Below are positions 49,047-56,475 of a DNA stretch of 64,000 nucleotides, one piece after another. A program made the translations under genes and the position numbers. Position 1 is the first letter of the stretch, and each line of letters starts with the position of its first letter. Source of the DNA: JBAVVD01 sp049697115 (GTDB taxonomy: Bacteria > Acidobacteriota > Aminicenantia > Aminicenantales > UBA4085). The notes under the pieces were generated by a model that saw nothing but the letters and a program-made list of their open reading frames with translations, searched no databases and was not told where the DNA came from. The DNA lies in NCBI GenBank assembly GCA_049697115.1, contig JBAVVD010000052.1, positions 1 to 64,000 of the forward strand, given 5' to 3'.

Positions 49047-49844
49047 TTACTTGACTTGGACTTCGTGTCCCAATACTATCGCTTCTTTGCAGGAGAGAAT
49101 TTTCACCGTGGAGGTTTCCCAGCCAACATCAATGACAATTAAGTTCCCGACAGCCTCTCGGGGCAAATCCTCTTTAATTCTCTTGAAAATAGTCATCTGC
49201 CGGCCGACTTCAATCCCATGTTTTCTGCCAAGGTTGATGATCGCCCAATGGCCGCTCGCAATCATTCCCTGATCATCGGCCAGATAAACAATCCGCCCTG
49301 TCAAGGCATTCTCTTTCGGCAAAACTTCATACCCCAGGTCTTTTCCCAGAAGGCCTTCCTTCTCTATGAACGGAATCAAATAGTTTCCGATCATCACAGC
49401 ACCGCAGGCCTTATCCACACGGGCTGTTCCTTTCATGTCATTCAGGCCAATAAGGCTCGCTCGGCCATGTTTCCGGGCGAGATAGCCATAGCTCTTTTTT
49501 TCCCCAGGGATGTTGATCTTTGGGCCGATCTCAACAATGAGAAACACTTGACCTGTTTCGAGTCCATGGATGCGTCCTTTATCAACATAGAATATGTCGG
49601 AATCACTCAGCATTGTTTTTTCTTCACCTCTTTCTGAGGACACTATTTTTATCTGGGGAATCTCTTCCAGAATGAAAAAAGAACAATACAAGTCCGTTTC
49701 AGAGATCAACGGATAGGCGTCCTGGAAAATTTTGGCCTTCTCGATCTGGTCCTGGACCTCCTGCGTCTCTTCTCCCGAGACCGCAGGATGCATCCCGGCG
49801 ATCAGGCAAAGTAAAAAAATTGTCAGCGCAGCTTTTCCTTTCAT
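49047..49844 (-). CDS. Exported protein with two FlgT/LysM-associated-type repeats
   Basis: A 265-residue protein with a signal peptide (MKGKAALTIFLLCLIAGMHP). Two similar segments, DSDIFYVDKGRIHGLETGQV and HWAIINLGRKHGIEVGRQMT, are spaced like the paired barrel-type repeats seen in FlgT and in some LysM proteins (a strand, then a GxxxGxxxG turn, then a strand). There are no further motifs. It ends just before the tRNA region. The start at 49844 was chosen by the signal peptide and the RBS AGAGGTG. Function unknown. Confidence 0.65.
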   Translation of the reverse strand: MKGKAALTIFLLCLIAGMHPAVSGEETQEVQDQIEKAKIFQDAYPLISETDLYCSFFILEEIPQIKIVSSERGEEKTMLSDSDIFYVDKGRIHGLETGQVFLIVEIGPKINIPGEKKSYGYLARKHGRASLIGLNDMKGTARVDKACGAVMIGNYLIPFIEKEGLLGKDLGYEVLPKENALTGRIVYLADDQGMIASGHWAIINLGRKHGIEVGRQMTIFKRIKEDLPREAVGNLIVIDVGWETSTVKILSCKEAIVLGHEVQVK

Positions 49845-49928
49845 TGGCACCTCTTTCAATTCGTCCCTCTCAATTGTTTTTATTATAATTCTCATGGCTC
49901 CGGGTGTCAATGACAGACGTGTTTTGTA

Positions 49929-49957
49929 TTGACATCTCATTCTCTTCTTTCTATGAT
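49929..49957 (+). promoter_or_regulatory. Promoter of the HU gene
   Basis: TTGACA (49929-49934) and TATGAT (49952-49957) are 17 bases apart; the gene begins at 50004 after GGAGAGGAGG. Confidence 0.55.
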
Positions 49958-50003
49958 TTATTGAAGTCCAATTTCATTCAGCATAAAGGAGAGGAGGTGA
50001 ATC

Positions 50004-50273
50004 ATGGGTAAAAAAGAAATGGTCAGCAAGATGGCGAAAGTGGCGGGGATTACTCTCCGTCAAGCCGAGAGTTCCTTCGAGGCGCTCGTCAAAGAAATTC
50101 AAACGTCTCTGAAGGCCGGCAAAAGAGTCACATTCTCCGGATTTGGAAGTTTTGAGGTCAAAATGAGAAAGCCGAGAAAAGGGAGAAACCCCAAAACTGG
50201 AGAGTCCATTTCCATTCCCACAAAGAAAAGAATCAAGTTCAACCCGAGCCGGTCATTTAAAAACTCGCTGTAG
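50004..50273 (+). CDS. HU-family nucleoid protein
   Basis: An 89-residue HU/IHF-fold DNA-bending protein: MGKKEMVSKMAKVAGITLRQ at the start, VTFSGFGSFEVKMRKPRKGR, and the beta-arm GRNPKTGESISIPTKKRIKF with the proline at the tip region. Strong promoter and ribosome-binding site. Monocistronic. Confidence 0.93.
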   Translation: MGKKEMVSKMAKVAGITLRQAESSFEALVKEIQTSLKAGKRVTFSGFGSFEVKMRKPRKGRNPKTGESISIPTKKRIKFNPSRSFKNSL

Positions 50274-50367
50274 TTGATCAGAAGAGAGCCATTCCCACTT
50301 AATACAGCCGACAGAACAAAGTGTGATCCAGGGCAGCATTTCTTTTTCTGTGATGGGAGCGATCGTC

Positions 50368-50499
50368 GAGTGAGGGTGGCACGGCGGAGGGGCTCCCCGC
50401 CCGCCCGGAGCCTCACGGCCCTTCGATCATTCCTTATCTTTCTTTCTCCAGGAGCGGAGGTGAGGACGGACGGGGAGGAGCCGTGACAGGACCCTACTC
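50368..50499. repeat. GC-rich stem element, copy 1
   Basis: The outer stem GAGT(g)AGGGT (50368-50377) pairs with ACCCTACTC (50491-50499). An asymmetric internal loop (GG opposite ACAGG) follows, then CACGGC/GCCGTG (50380-50385/50480-50485), then CCCCGCCCG (50395-50403) with CGGACGGGG (50467-50475), one mismatch. A second copy at 56244 keeps the same plan with changed base pairs. It lies in the 324-base gap between the HU and ddl genes. Confidence 0.65.
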
Positions 50500-50597
50500 C
50501 CAATCTGAGTCATCACAGAAACGGAGATGCCAGGTGTGATCCCGGCTGACCTGGACAAAAGAGCGGATATCCGATAAAATTATCGTCTTTGACATCG

Positions 50598-51662
50598 ATG
50601 TCCCAAAAAATCACAATCGTTCTGCTTTTCGGCGGGTGCTCTGCAGAGCATGAAGTTTCCATCCGCTCGGCGATCTCGATTTACAACCATCTCAACAGAA
50701 AGAAATACAAGGTCCTCTGCCTCTATATCGACAAGGCCGGCCGATGGAAGATCGTTCCCTCCCCTCTTCTCCCGCCCAAAATTCTCTGCCAGGGCCCATT
50801 CCATTCATTTCTTCCCTGGGGAAATAAAGCCCTGACCCAGGCCGTTCGGGCGGACATCTACTTTCCCGTCCTCCACGGGCCTTTCGGTGAGGACGGCACC
50901 ATTCAGGGCCTTCTGGAAATGGCGGACGTTCCCTTCGTCGGCGCCGCAGTTCTGGCCTCGGCTGTCGGAATGGACAAAGCCGTCATGAAAAGCCTCTTTA
51001 AAGCCAGAGGCCTTCCGGTCGTCAAACACATCATCCTCCTGAAAACGGAGTGGAAAAACAGATCCCAGGAAATTCTGGCAAAAATTTCTCAAGGTTTTTC
51101 CCTTCCTTTTTTTGTCAAGCCCGCCAACATGGGCTCAAGCGTAGGGATCACCAAAGTGAAAAAGTACAGCCATACTCCTGCCGCTGTGAAACTGGCCTTT
51201 CGGTACGACCGAAAAATTCTTGTCGAAGAAGGAATCCAGGGGAGAGAGCTGGAATGCAGCGTCCTGGGCAACGACCGCCCAAAGGCTTCCCTTCCAGGAG
51301 AAGTCATTCCCTGCCGCGAATTCTATGACTATCAGGATAAATACCTGGAAGGAAAAACGACATTCGGCATTCCTGCGGACTTACCACGGCCTGTCGTTCA
51401 AGAGGTCCAGCGCCTCTCCATTGAAGCCTATAAAGCCTGCGACTGCGCCGGAATGGCCCGGGTGGATTTTTTTCTGGAAGAAGCCACGGGAAAGATTTAT
51501 TTGAGTGAAATCAACACCATTCCGGGATTTACGGAAATCAGCATGTATCCCAAACTCTGGGAAGTCAGCGGACTGCCCTTTGCCCGCCTTGTCGAAAAGC
51601 TTATCCAGCTCGGGCTGGCCAGGCATGCGGCCAAAAAAACATGCGTGGAAAGAGGGCGATGA
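50598..51662 (+). CDS. ddl: D-alanine-D-alanine ligase
   Basis: A 354-residue ATP-grasp ligase that makes the D-Ala-D-Ala end of peptidoglycan precursors. KITIVLLFGGCSAEHEVSIR opens it; FPVLHGPFGEDGTIQGLLEM, PFFVKPANMGSSVGITKVK and the metal site in LSEINTIPGFTEISMYPKLW are as in the family. The start is ATG 50598; a TTG nine bases upstream is possible and neither has a good ribosome-binding site. Stop overlaps ruvX (ATGA). Confidence 0.95.
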   Translation: MSQKITIVLLFGGCSAEHEVSIRSAISIYNHLNRKKYKVLCLYIDKAGRWKIVPSPLLPPKILCQGPFHSFLPWGNKALTQAVRADIYFPVLHGPFGEDGTIQGLLEMADVPFVGAAVLASAVGMDKAVMKSLFKARGLPVVKHIILLKTEWKNRSQEILAKISQGFSLPFFVKPANMGSSVGITKVKKYSHTPAAVKLAFRYDRKILVEEGIQGRELECSVLGNDRPKASLPGEVIPCREFYDYQDKYLEGKTTFGIPADLPRPVVQEVQRLSIEAYKACDCAGMARVDFFLEEATGKIYLSEINTIPGFTEISMYPKLWEVSGLPFARLVEKLIQLGLARHAAKKTCVERGR

Positions 51663-52090
51663 GAATTCTGGGAATCGATTATGGGGACCGCCATCTGGGA
51701 CTTGCCCTGAGCGACAAGCTCCAGCTCACGGCTCAACCTCTGGGGACTTATACACTTAAGGCCCGGATGGAGGAGAATCAAAAATATTTTCAAGAATTGG
51801 TCGTCCGGCATGAGGTCGCCGAAATCGTTGTGGGGCTTCCTCTGCGGATGAACGGGAGTGCCGGGACAAGAGTCCAAAAGACCAAAGAATTTGTCCGGTG
51901 GCTGGAACACACGCTGAAACTCCCCGTCATCCTCTGGGATGAACGCCTGTCCACTCAACAGGCGCTCGGCCTGATCCGCGAACAAAAGGTCAAACCAAAA
52001 AACAAGAAGTCGATCGAAGACCAGATTTCCGCCACGATCATCCTGCTCGGCTACCTGGAAAGCAAGGGGGCCAATGCGCAGGCTTCTTAA
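51659..52090 (+). CDS. ruvX: Holliday-junction resolvase-like / pre-16S rRNA nuclease (YqgF family)
   Basis: A 143-residue RNase-H-fold nuclease: MRILGIDYGDRHLGLALSDK at the start (catalytic Asp), VVGLPLRMNGSAGTRV, LWDERLSTQQA (Glu), and KSIEDQISATIIL (Asp). In E. coli the YqgF protein processes 16S rRNA. The ATG at 51659 overlaps the ddl stop, and the gene ends inside mltG by 17 bases. Confidence 0.93.
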   Translation: MRILGIDYGDRHLGLALSDKLQLTAQPLGTYTLKARMEENQKYFQELVVRHEVAEIVVGLPLRMNGSAGTRVQKTKEFVRWLEHTLKLPVILWDERLSTQQALGLIREQKVKPKNKKSIEDQISATIILLGYLESKGANAQAS

Positions 52091-53087
52091 AATCGTCCAA
52101 ACACTCCTTCTCTCCTCCCTGGTTTTTCTCCTCATTCTTTCTGTTTGGCTTTCCCTCGATACGTACCGCACGGCCACAAACGCCACGCCAAATGTCTTTT
52201 TCAAAATTGAAAAAGGAAAAGGCATCAAAGCGATCGCCCAGAGCCTCAAGGAAAAAGGAATCCTTCAGAAAAAATGGCCCTTTCTATTTCGCTATGAACT
52301 TTTCTATTACCCCAAGAGTCTTAAGGCCGGAGAGTATCTCTTCACTTCTTTTTATTCCACACAAGAAATTCTCAATACACTGACGCTGGGAAAAGTGTAT
52401 CTCCATCCCCTGACCATAGCCGAAGGATGGACAGGCCAGGAAATCACCGCTTATCTGACCTCCTCAGGATTTGGCACCGAAGAGGATTTCCGGGCGGCTT
52501 TCATGAACCCGGAAATCATTTCCTCCTGGGATCAAAAAGCCTGGAATCTGGAAGGCTATCTCTTTCCTGAAACCTATTATCTTTCCTTGGGGCAGACGTC
52601 CGAAGAAATCTTTCTCAAGATAGTGAATCAATTCCAATCCGTCTTTGCCGAACCATGGAGAAGACGGACCGCCGAGATGGGAATGACCATTCGGGAAGTC
52701 GTCACACTCGCTTCCCTGATTGAAAAGGAGGCGTCTCTTTCTGAAGAAAAAAAGCGTGTGTCGGCCGTATTCCACAATCGCATAAAACAGAGAATGAAGC
52801 TTGACTGCGATCCCACGATTATCTATGTCCTCAAACAGAACGGACTGTTTGAAGGAAGGCTGAGGAGCAAAGATTTACGGCTGGACTCTCCGTACAACAC
52901 CTATCTTTATGCGGGACTGCCGCCCAGCCCGATCTGCAATCCCGGGAAGGAATCGCTCGAAGCCGCCCTTTATCCGGCCAAAGAGAATTATTTTTACTTT
53001 GTCTCCCGGAATGACGGAAGCCATCATTTCAGCCGGAGTTTCCGAGAGCACCAGCTCGCCGTTAAAAAATACCAGAAGAGAAGGTGA
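52074..53087 (+). CDS. mltG: Endolytic murein transglycosylase MltG (YceG-like)
   Basis: A 337-residue protein with an N-terminal membrane anchor (about 4-25), a LysM-like region (GKGIKAIAQSLKEKGIL), the LEGYLFPETYYLS catalytic segment and the C-terminal YNTYLYAGLPPSPICNPG. It cuts nascent glycan strands in the periplasm. It starts 17 bases before the ruvX stop with AAGGGGG upstream, so ddl, ruvX and mltG form one operon for cell-wall synthesis. Confidence 0.94.
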   Translation: MRRLLKIVQTLLLSSLVFLLILSVWLSLDTYRTATNATPNVFFKIEKGKGIKAIAQSLKEKGILQKKWPFLFRYELFYYPKSLKAGEYLFTSFYSTQEILNTLTLGKVYLHPLTIAEGWTGQEITAYLTSSGFGTEEDFRAAFMNPEIISSWDQKAWNLEGYLFPETYYLSLGQTSEEIFLKIVNQFQSVFAEPWRRRTAEMGMTIREVVTLASLIEKEASLSEEKKRVSAVFHNRIKQRMKLDCDPTIIYVLKQNGLFEGRLRSKDLRLDSPYNTYLYAGLPPSPICNPGKESLEAALYPAKENYFYFVSRNDGSHHFSRSFREHQLAVKKYQKRR

Positions 53088-53180
53088 ACAGGCGGGCCTG
53101 GAATAACAATTACTGACCGGATTTCCGGGCCATCCGCATCAAAACGGATGGATTTTCCAGTGCGGTGGAGAAGAAAGTCA

Positions 53181-53212
53181 TTGACATTTGAGCGGAAATA
53201 TTTTTTTATATT
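53181..53212 (+). promoter_or_regulatory. Promoter before the endonuclease Q gene
   Basis: TTGACA (53181-53186) is followed by an AT-rich -10 region; TTTATA (53205-53210) gives 18-base spacing and TATATT (53207-53212) gives 20. The gene starts at 53237. Confidence 0.4.
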
Positions 53213-53236
53213 CCCTTCACATAAGACGAACGGAAA

Positions 53237-54529
53237 ATGAAATATATTGCGGACCTGCACCTCCATTCCAAATTTTCTCGCGCCACTTCCAGGGACATGA
53301 CCTTTGATCGGCTGGCCTACTGGGCCAAAGTCAAGGGGATCTCTCTCCTGGCCACGGCCGATTTCACCCATCCCGAATGGTTCTTTCTCACCAAAGAAAA
53401 GCTGGAACCGGAAGAGAACGGATTTTTCCGGCTGAAAAATGTGGTGCCGCCCCCTAATGACTATCTGAAAAGCATCCCCTTAACTCCCGAAGACGTCTCG
53501 TTCGTCCTTTCTGCGGAAATTAGTTTTATCTATTCCAAAAAAGGAAAAGTCAGAAAAATCCACATACTCATTCTCGCCCCTGACCTGGAGGCGGTGGAAA
53601 AAATCAACGCCAGGCTAAGCGGAATCGGAAACTTGAGGTCCGACGGCCGGCCCGTGCTGGGCATGGATGCCAAAAATTTCGTCAAGATGATTGCCGACAT
53701 CTGTCCCCGCTGTGTCGTCATTCCCTCCCACATCTGGACGCCCTGGTTTTCCCTCTTTGGGGCCAATTCCGGATTTGACACCATTGAAGAATGCTTCGAG
53801 GAAATGACGCCGTTTATTTTTGCTCTGGAAACCGGGCTTTCCTCTGATCCGGCCATGAACTGGCGTCTTTCCGCCTTGGACAAGTACACGCTGGTTTCAA
53901 ATTCCGATGCCCATTCCCCATCCAAAATAGGAAGGGAAGCCAATGTCTTTGACACCGATTTCAGCTATACCGGACTGGTTAAGGCTATCAAAAGCAAAAA
54001 TCCCGCCCAATTTCTCTATACGGTCGAATTCTTTCCGGAGGAAGGAAAGTACCATTATGACGGGCACCGCAAATGCGGAGTGCTCTTTTCCCCGAAGGAA
54101 TCCCTCGCGCACAACGATCTCTGTCCCAAATGCGGCAAAAAATTGACCATCGGCGTGATGCACCGCGTGGAAGAGCTGGCCGATAAAGAAGAAGTCTCCG
54201 ATCGAGGCCTCCGGATCCCTTTCAAAAACCTGATTCCTCTCAACGAGATCATCGCCGAAGCCTGCGGGAAATCCGCCGAATGCCAGAGCGTGTGGGACAC
54301 CTATTTCCGGTTCATTCATGAGTTCGGGAATGAACACAAGATTCTCACCGAAGTGTCCATCTCGGAATTGAGCCGGATCTCCCCGGCAAAGATCAGTCTG
54401 GGAATAGAACACATGAGAAAGAGGCTGGTCAAGATTGTCCCCGGACATGACGGATTCTACGGCGTCATCCGCCTTTTTGAAAAAGGAGAGGACCCGGCGG
54501 GAGAAAGCCGCCAGCTATCCCTCTTTTGA
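53237..54529 (+). CDS. Endonuclease-Q-like PHP-domain protein
   Basis: A 430-residue PHP-fold nuclease. The metal-binding N-terminus MKYIADLHLHSKFSRATSRD, ATADFTHPEW, LVSNSDAHSPSKIGREAN and a zinc-finger insertion with CGV ... LCPKCGKKLT match EndoQ, which in Thermococcales and a few bacteria cleaves DNA 5' to deaminated bases (uracil, hypoxanthine). The C-terminal helical part (IPFKNLIPLNEIIAEACG) also fits. EndoQ is rare among bacteria. It precedes a bifunctional-nuclease gene by about 125 bases with its own promoter. Confidence 0.85.
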   Translation: MKYIADLHLHSKFSRATSRDMTFDRLAYWAKVKGISLLATADFTHPEWFFLTKEKLEPEENGFFRLKNVVPPPNDYLKSIPLTPEDVSFVLSAEISFIYSKKGKVRKIHILILAPDLEAVEKINARLSGIGNLRSDGRPVLGMDAKNFVKMIADICPRCVVIPSHIWTPWFSLFGANSGFDTIEECFEEMTPFIFALETGLSSDPAMNWRLSALDKYTLVSNSDAHSPSKIGREANVFDTDFSYTGLVKAIKSKNPAQFLYTVEFFPEEGKYHYDGHRKCGVLFSPKESLAHNDLCPKCGKKLTIGVMHRVEELADKEEVSDRGLRIPFKNLIPLNEIIAEACGKSAECQSVWDTYFRFIHEFGNEHKILTEVSISELSRISPAKISLGIEHMRKRLVKIVPGHDGFYGVIRLFEKGEDPAGESRQLSLF

Positions 54530-54599
54530 ACAGTCAGCTATTCCGATGACCCTATCTCCTTCATTGTCTTGAAGATACTTGCATTGCAGAGATCGTTTC

Positions 54600-54628
54600 T
54601 TGACATTCAGGGCTGCAGAATTTATATT
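54600..54628 (+). promoter_or_regulatory. Promoter of the bifunctional-nuclease gene
   Basis: TTGACA (54600-54605) and TATATT (54623-54628) are 17 bases apart. AAAGGAG lies before the ATG at 54655. Confidence 0.55.
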
Positions 54629-54654
54629 AAGAATTAAGAAAAGGAGTACAGGCG

Positions 54655-55140
54655 ATGGAAATTGAAATGAAAATAAAGGGATTGGTCGTCGACCCCATAT
54701 CCAAAATGCCTATCGTAGTTCTTGAAGATCTGAACAGCGAACAAATCCTTCCCATCTGGATCGGCGTTTTCGAAGCCAACGCAATTGCCCTCACCATCGA
54801 AAATATTGCCACTCCCCGTCCCATGACTCATGACCTGCTCAAGAGCTTCCTGAATCAGTTTTGCATCTGCGTGGAAAGAGTGGTCGTCAATGATGTCCGC
54901 AACAACACCTTTTATGCCTCCATCCACTGCCGTCAGCAAAACAAAGAACTTATCATTGACTCGCGGCCTTCAGATGCCATCGCCCTGGCCCTGCGTATGA
55001 ACACTCCCATATATGTCGAAGACGAAGTCGTCCGGCGCGCTCACGGTTTAAAACTGGACGAAAATCTGGAGAGTTCCGAAAACCTGAAGAAATGGCTGGA
55101 AACCTTAAAGCCCGAGGATTTCGGCAAATACAAGATGTAA
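54655..55140 (+). CDS. Bifunctional nuclease family protein (DUF151)
   Basis: A 161-residue protein: MKIKGLVVDPISKMPIVVLE, ILPIWIGVFEANAIALTIEN, RPMTHDLLKSFL and SRPSDAIALALRMNTPIYVE. The family is described as having DNase/RNase activity in plants and a structural homologue in Thermotoga, but its bacterial role is unclear. It stands alone with a strong promoter and ribosome-binding site. Confidence 0.88.
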   Translation: MEIEMKIKGLVVDPISKMPIVVLEDLNSEQILPIWIGVFEANAIALTIENIATPRPMTHDLLKSFLNQFCICVERVVVNDVRNNTFYASIHCRQQNKELIIDSRPSDAIALALRMNTPIYVEDEVVRRAHGLKLDENLESSENLKKWLETLKPEDFGKYKM

Positions 55141-55260
55141 TAAAAACCTCCTCCTCCCTCGGACATCGGAGAGATTTTTCATTCCGACCTCCTCGCTGGG
55201 ACGTCCCATTAAGAAGAGCGGCTTGTCTTCCATTTAGAATTTAGTCAACCGAAGGATCTC

Positions 55261-56103
55261 TCAATATTTGATGTCAGTTTCTACGGTAAAAAACTTATAG
55301 TCTTTGTAGATAATATCAGTTTTAGATCGGATAAATTTTTTCCCCTTCTGATTGATATAGGCTTCTTCAACGAATAAACGGCTGGGGAATCTGATTCCAT
55401 TTTTTTCAAACATGTATTCGGATAAGATCGTGATTCTGGGCTCAGCCTTGAATTTTTCGGCGAGTTTTATGATATTCTCAAAATCTTTGATAACTTTTGG
55501 ATTCCAAATTATTTTCAGAATGCTCCAATCCTTCTTGTTCACCCAAATTTTCCCAAAAAGATAGGAGGGTTCGACTCCGGAAAGAAATCGCTGTTCATAT
55601 GAGGCTTTGGGAACAGTTTCAATGACAATCGCATTTTCTCCATAGAGGATTTCTTCACCAATAATTTTATAATCATTGACGCTATTGCCAAATTCATTAA
55701 ACAGGTCCACCGTTCTTAAAAGAACAAGCGTATGGCGAAAAACTCGGGTTCCCAGGGGCGCGTTTTCTTCATGGACTTTCCGACCGTTCTTTTCCAGTAA
55801 TATTCTGCTTTCTTTGGTGATATAACCCTTCTTGATCAGTTGATAGTCATAAATATATTCATAGTTGTGTTTCTTAAAAAACGCCTCTTCGTGAGAAAAA
55901 TCGATCTTCTCTGAAATTTCCTCCCGGCAAACGAAATCATAAGCGCCGGCTTCCAATCGGTGGCAATATTCTTTGACTTTACCAAGTATTGTCTCCAAAT
56001 CTATTTGATCAGGACTTTCCTCGGAAGAAAAACACGCCGAACTGCCGGGAGGGAAGACCCATAAGAATAGCGCCATCAAAAATAGAAATTTGTTTTTTGT
56101 CAT
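55261..56103 (-). CDS. Exported LolA/outer-membrane-lipoprotein-sorting-like protein
   Basis: A 280-residue exported protein with a signal peptide (MTKNKFLFLMALFLWVFPPG, then SSACFSS). The body looks like a LolA/LolB-type half barrel: repeated strands such as VIETVPKASYEQRFLSGVEP and ILKIIWNPKVI, with YLFGKIWVNKKDWSILKI typical of such proteins. It is more AT-rich than neighbouring genes, so it may be a recent acquisition. Function not known beyond the fold guess. Confidence 0.6.
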   Translation of the reverse strand: MTKNKFLFLMALFLWVFPPGSSACFSSEESPDQIDLETILGKVKEYCHRLEAGAYDFVCREEISEKIDFSHEEAFFKKHNYEYIYDYQLIKKGYITKESRILLEKNGRKVHEENAPLGTRVFRHTLVLLRTVDLFNEFGNSVNDYKIIGEEILYGENAIVIETVPKASYEQRFLSGVEPSYLFGKIWVNKKDWSILKIIWNPKVIKDFENIIKLAEKFKAEPRITILSEYMFEKNGIRFPSRLFVEEAYINQKGKKFIRSKTDIIYKDYKFFTVETDIKY

Positions 56104-56243
56104 CGCCGCAATTCCTGGAGTTTCCGCCTATAATGCCTCAGCCGACATCCTGAATTAAACATACACCACTCGGCGAATTTCTGTCAACAGGCGGTCGGCT
56201 CTATGACAAAAAGAGTGTTGGCAACGTTGGTTTAAGATATGAG

Positions 56244-56355
56244 GAAGGAGGGGTGGCGCGGCGCCAGTCCCAGCCCGCCCGAAGCGAATGGTGGTGGGTG
56301 GGTTGGGTCTTGCGCGAGGACGGGCGGGGACGTGCCGCGACAGGACCCTTCCTTC
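56244..56355. repeat. GC-rich stem element, copy 2
   Basis: The outer stem GAAGGAGGGGT (56244-56254) pairs with ACCCTTCCTTC (56345-56355). The same asymmetric GG/ACAGG internal loop follows, then CGCGGC/GCCGCG (56257-56262/56334-56339), and CCCGCCCG (56274-56281) with CGGGCGGG (56321-56328). Compared with copy 1 the outer stem and second stem differ in sequence but still pair. It lies in the 372-base gap between the LolA-like and LptFG genes. Confidence 0.65.
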
Positions 56356-56475
56356 TTCAGAACAACACATCTCAAGAAACTTGCCATACTTTTTGTCATA
56401 GCGCTTAGGCGCACGCCTTGATCGTCTGCGGCTTGGGCTGGAAACAAGGGGATATTCGGTCTTAATAATTTCCGG

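Noticed and set aside
50274..50486. Small plus-strand frames across the GC-rich stem elements (also 56239-56421)
   Set aside because: The frames exist because the repeats are GC-rich; the two copies give unrelated peptides and their paired-base changes follow structure, not codons.
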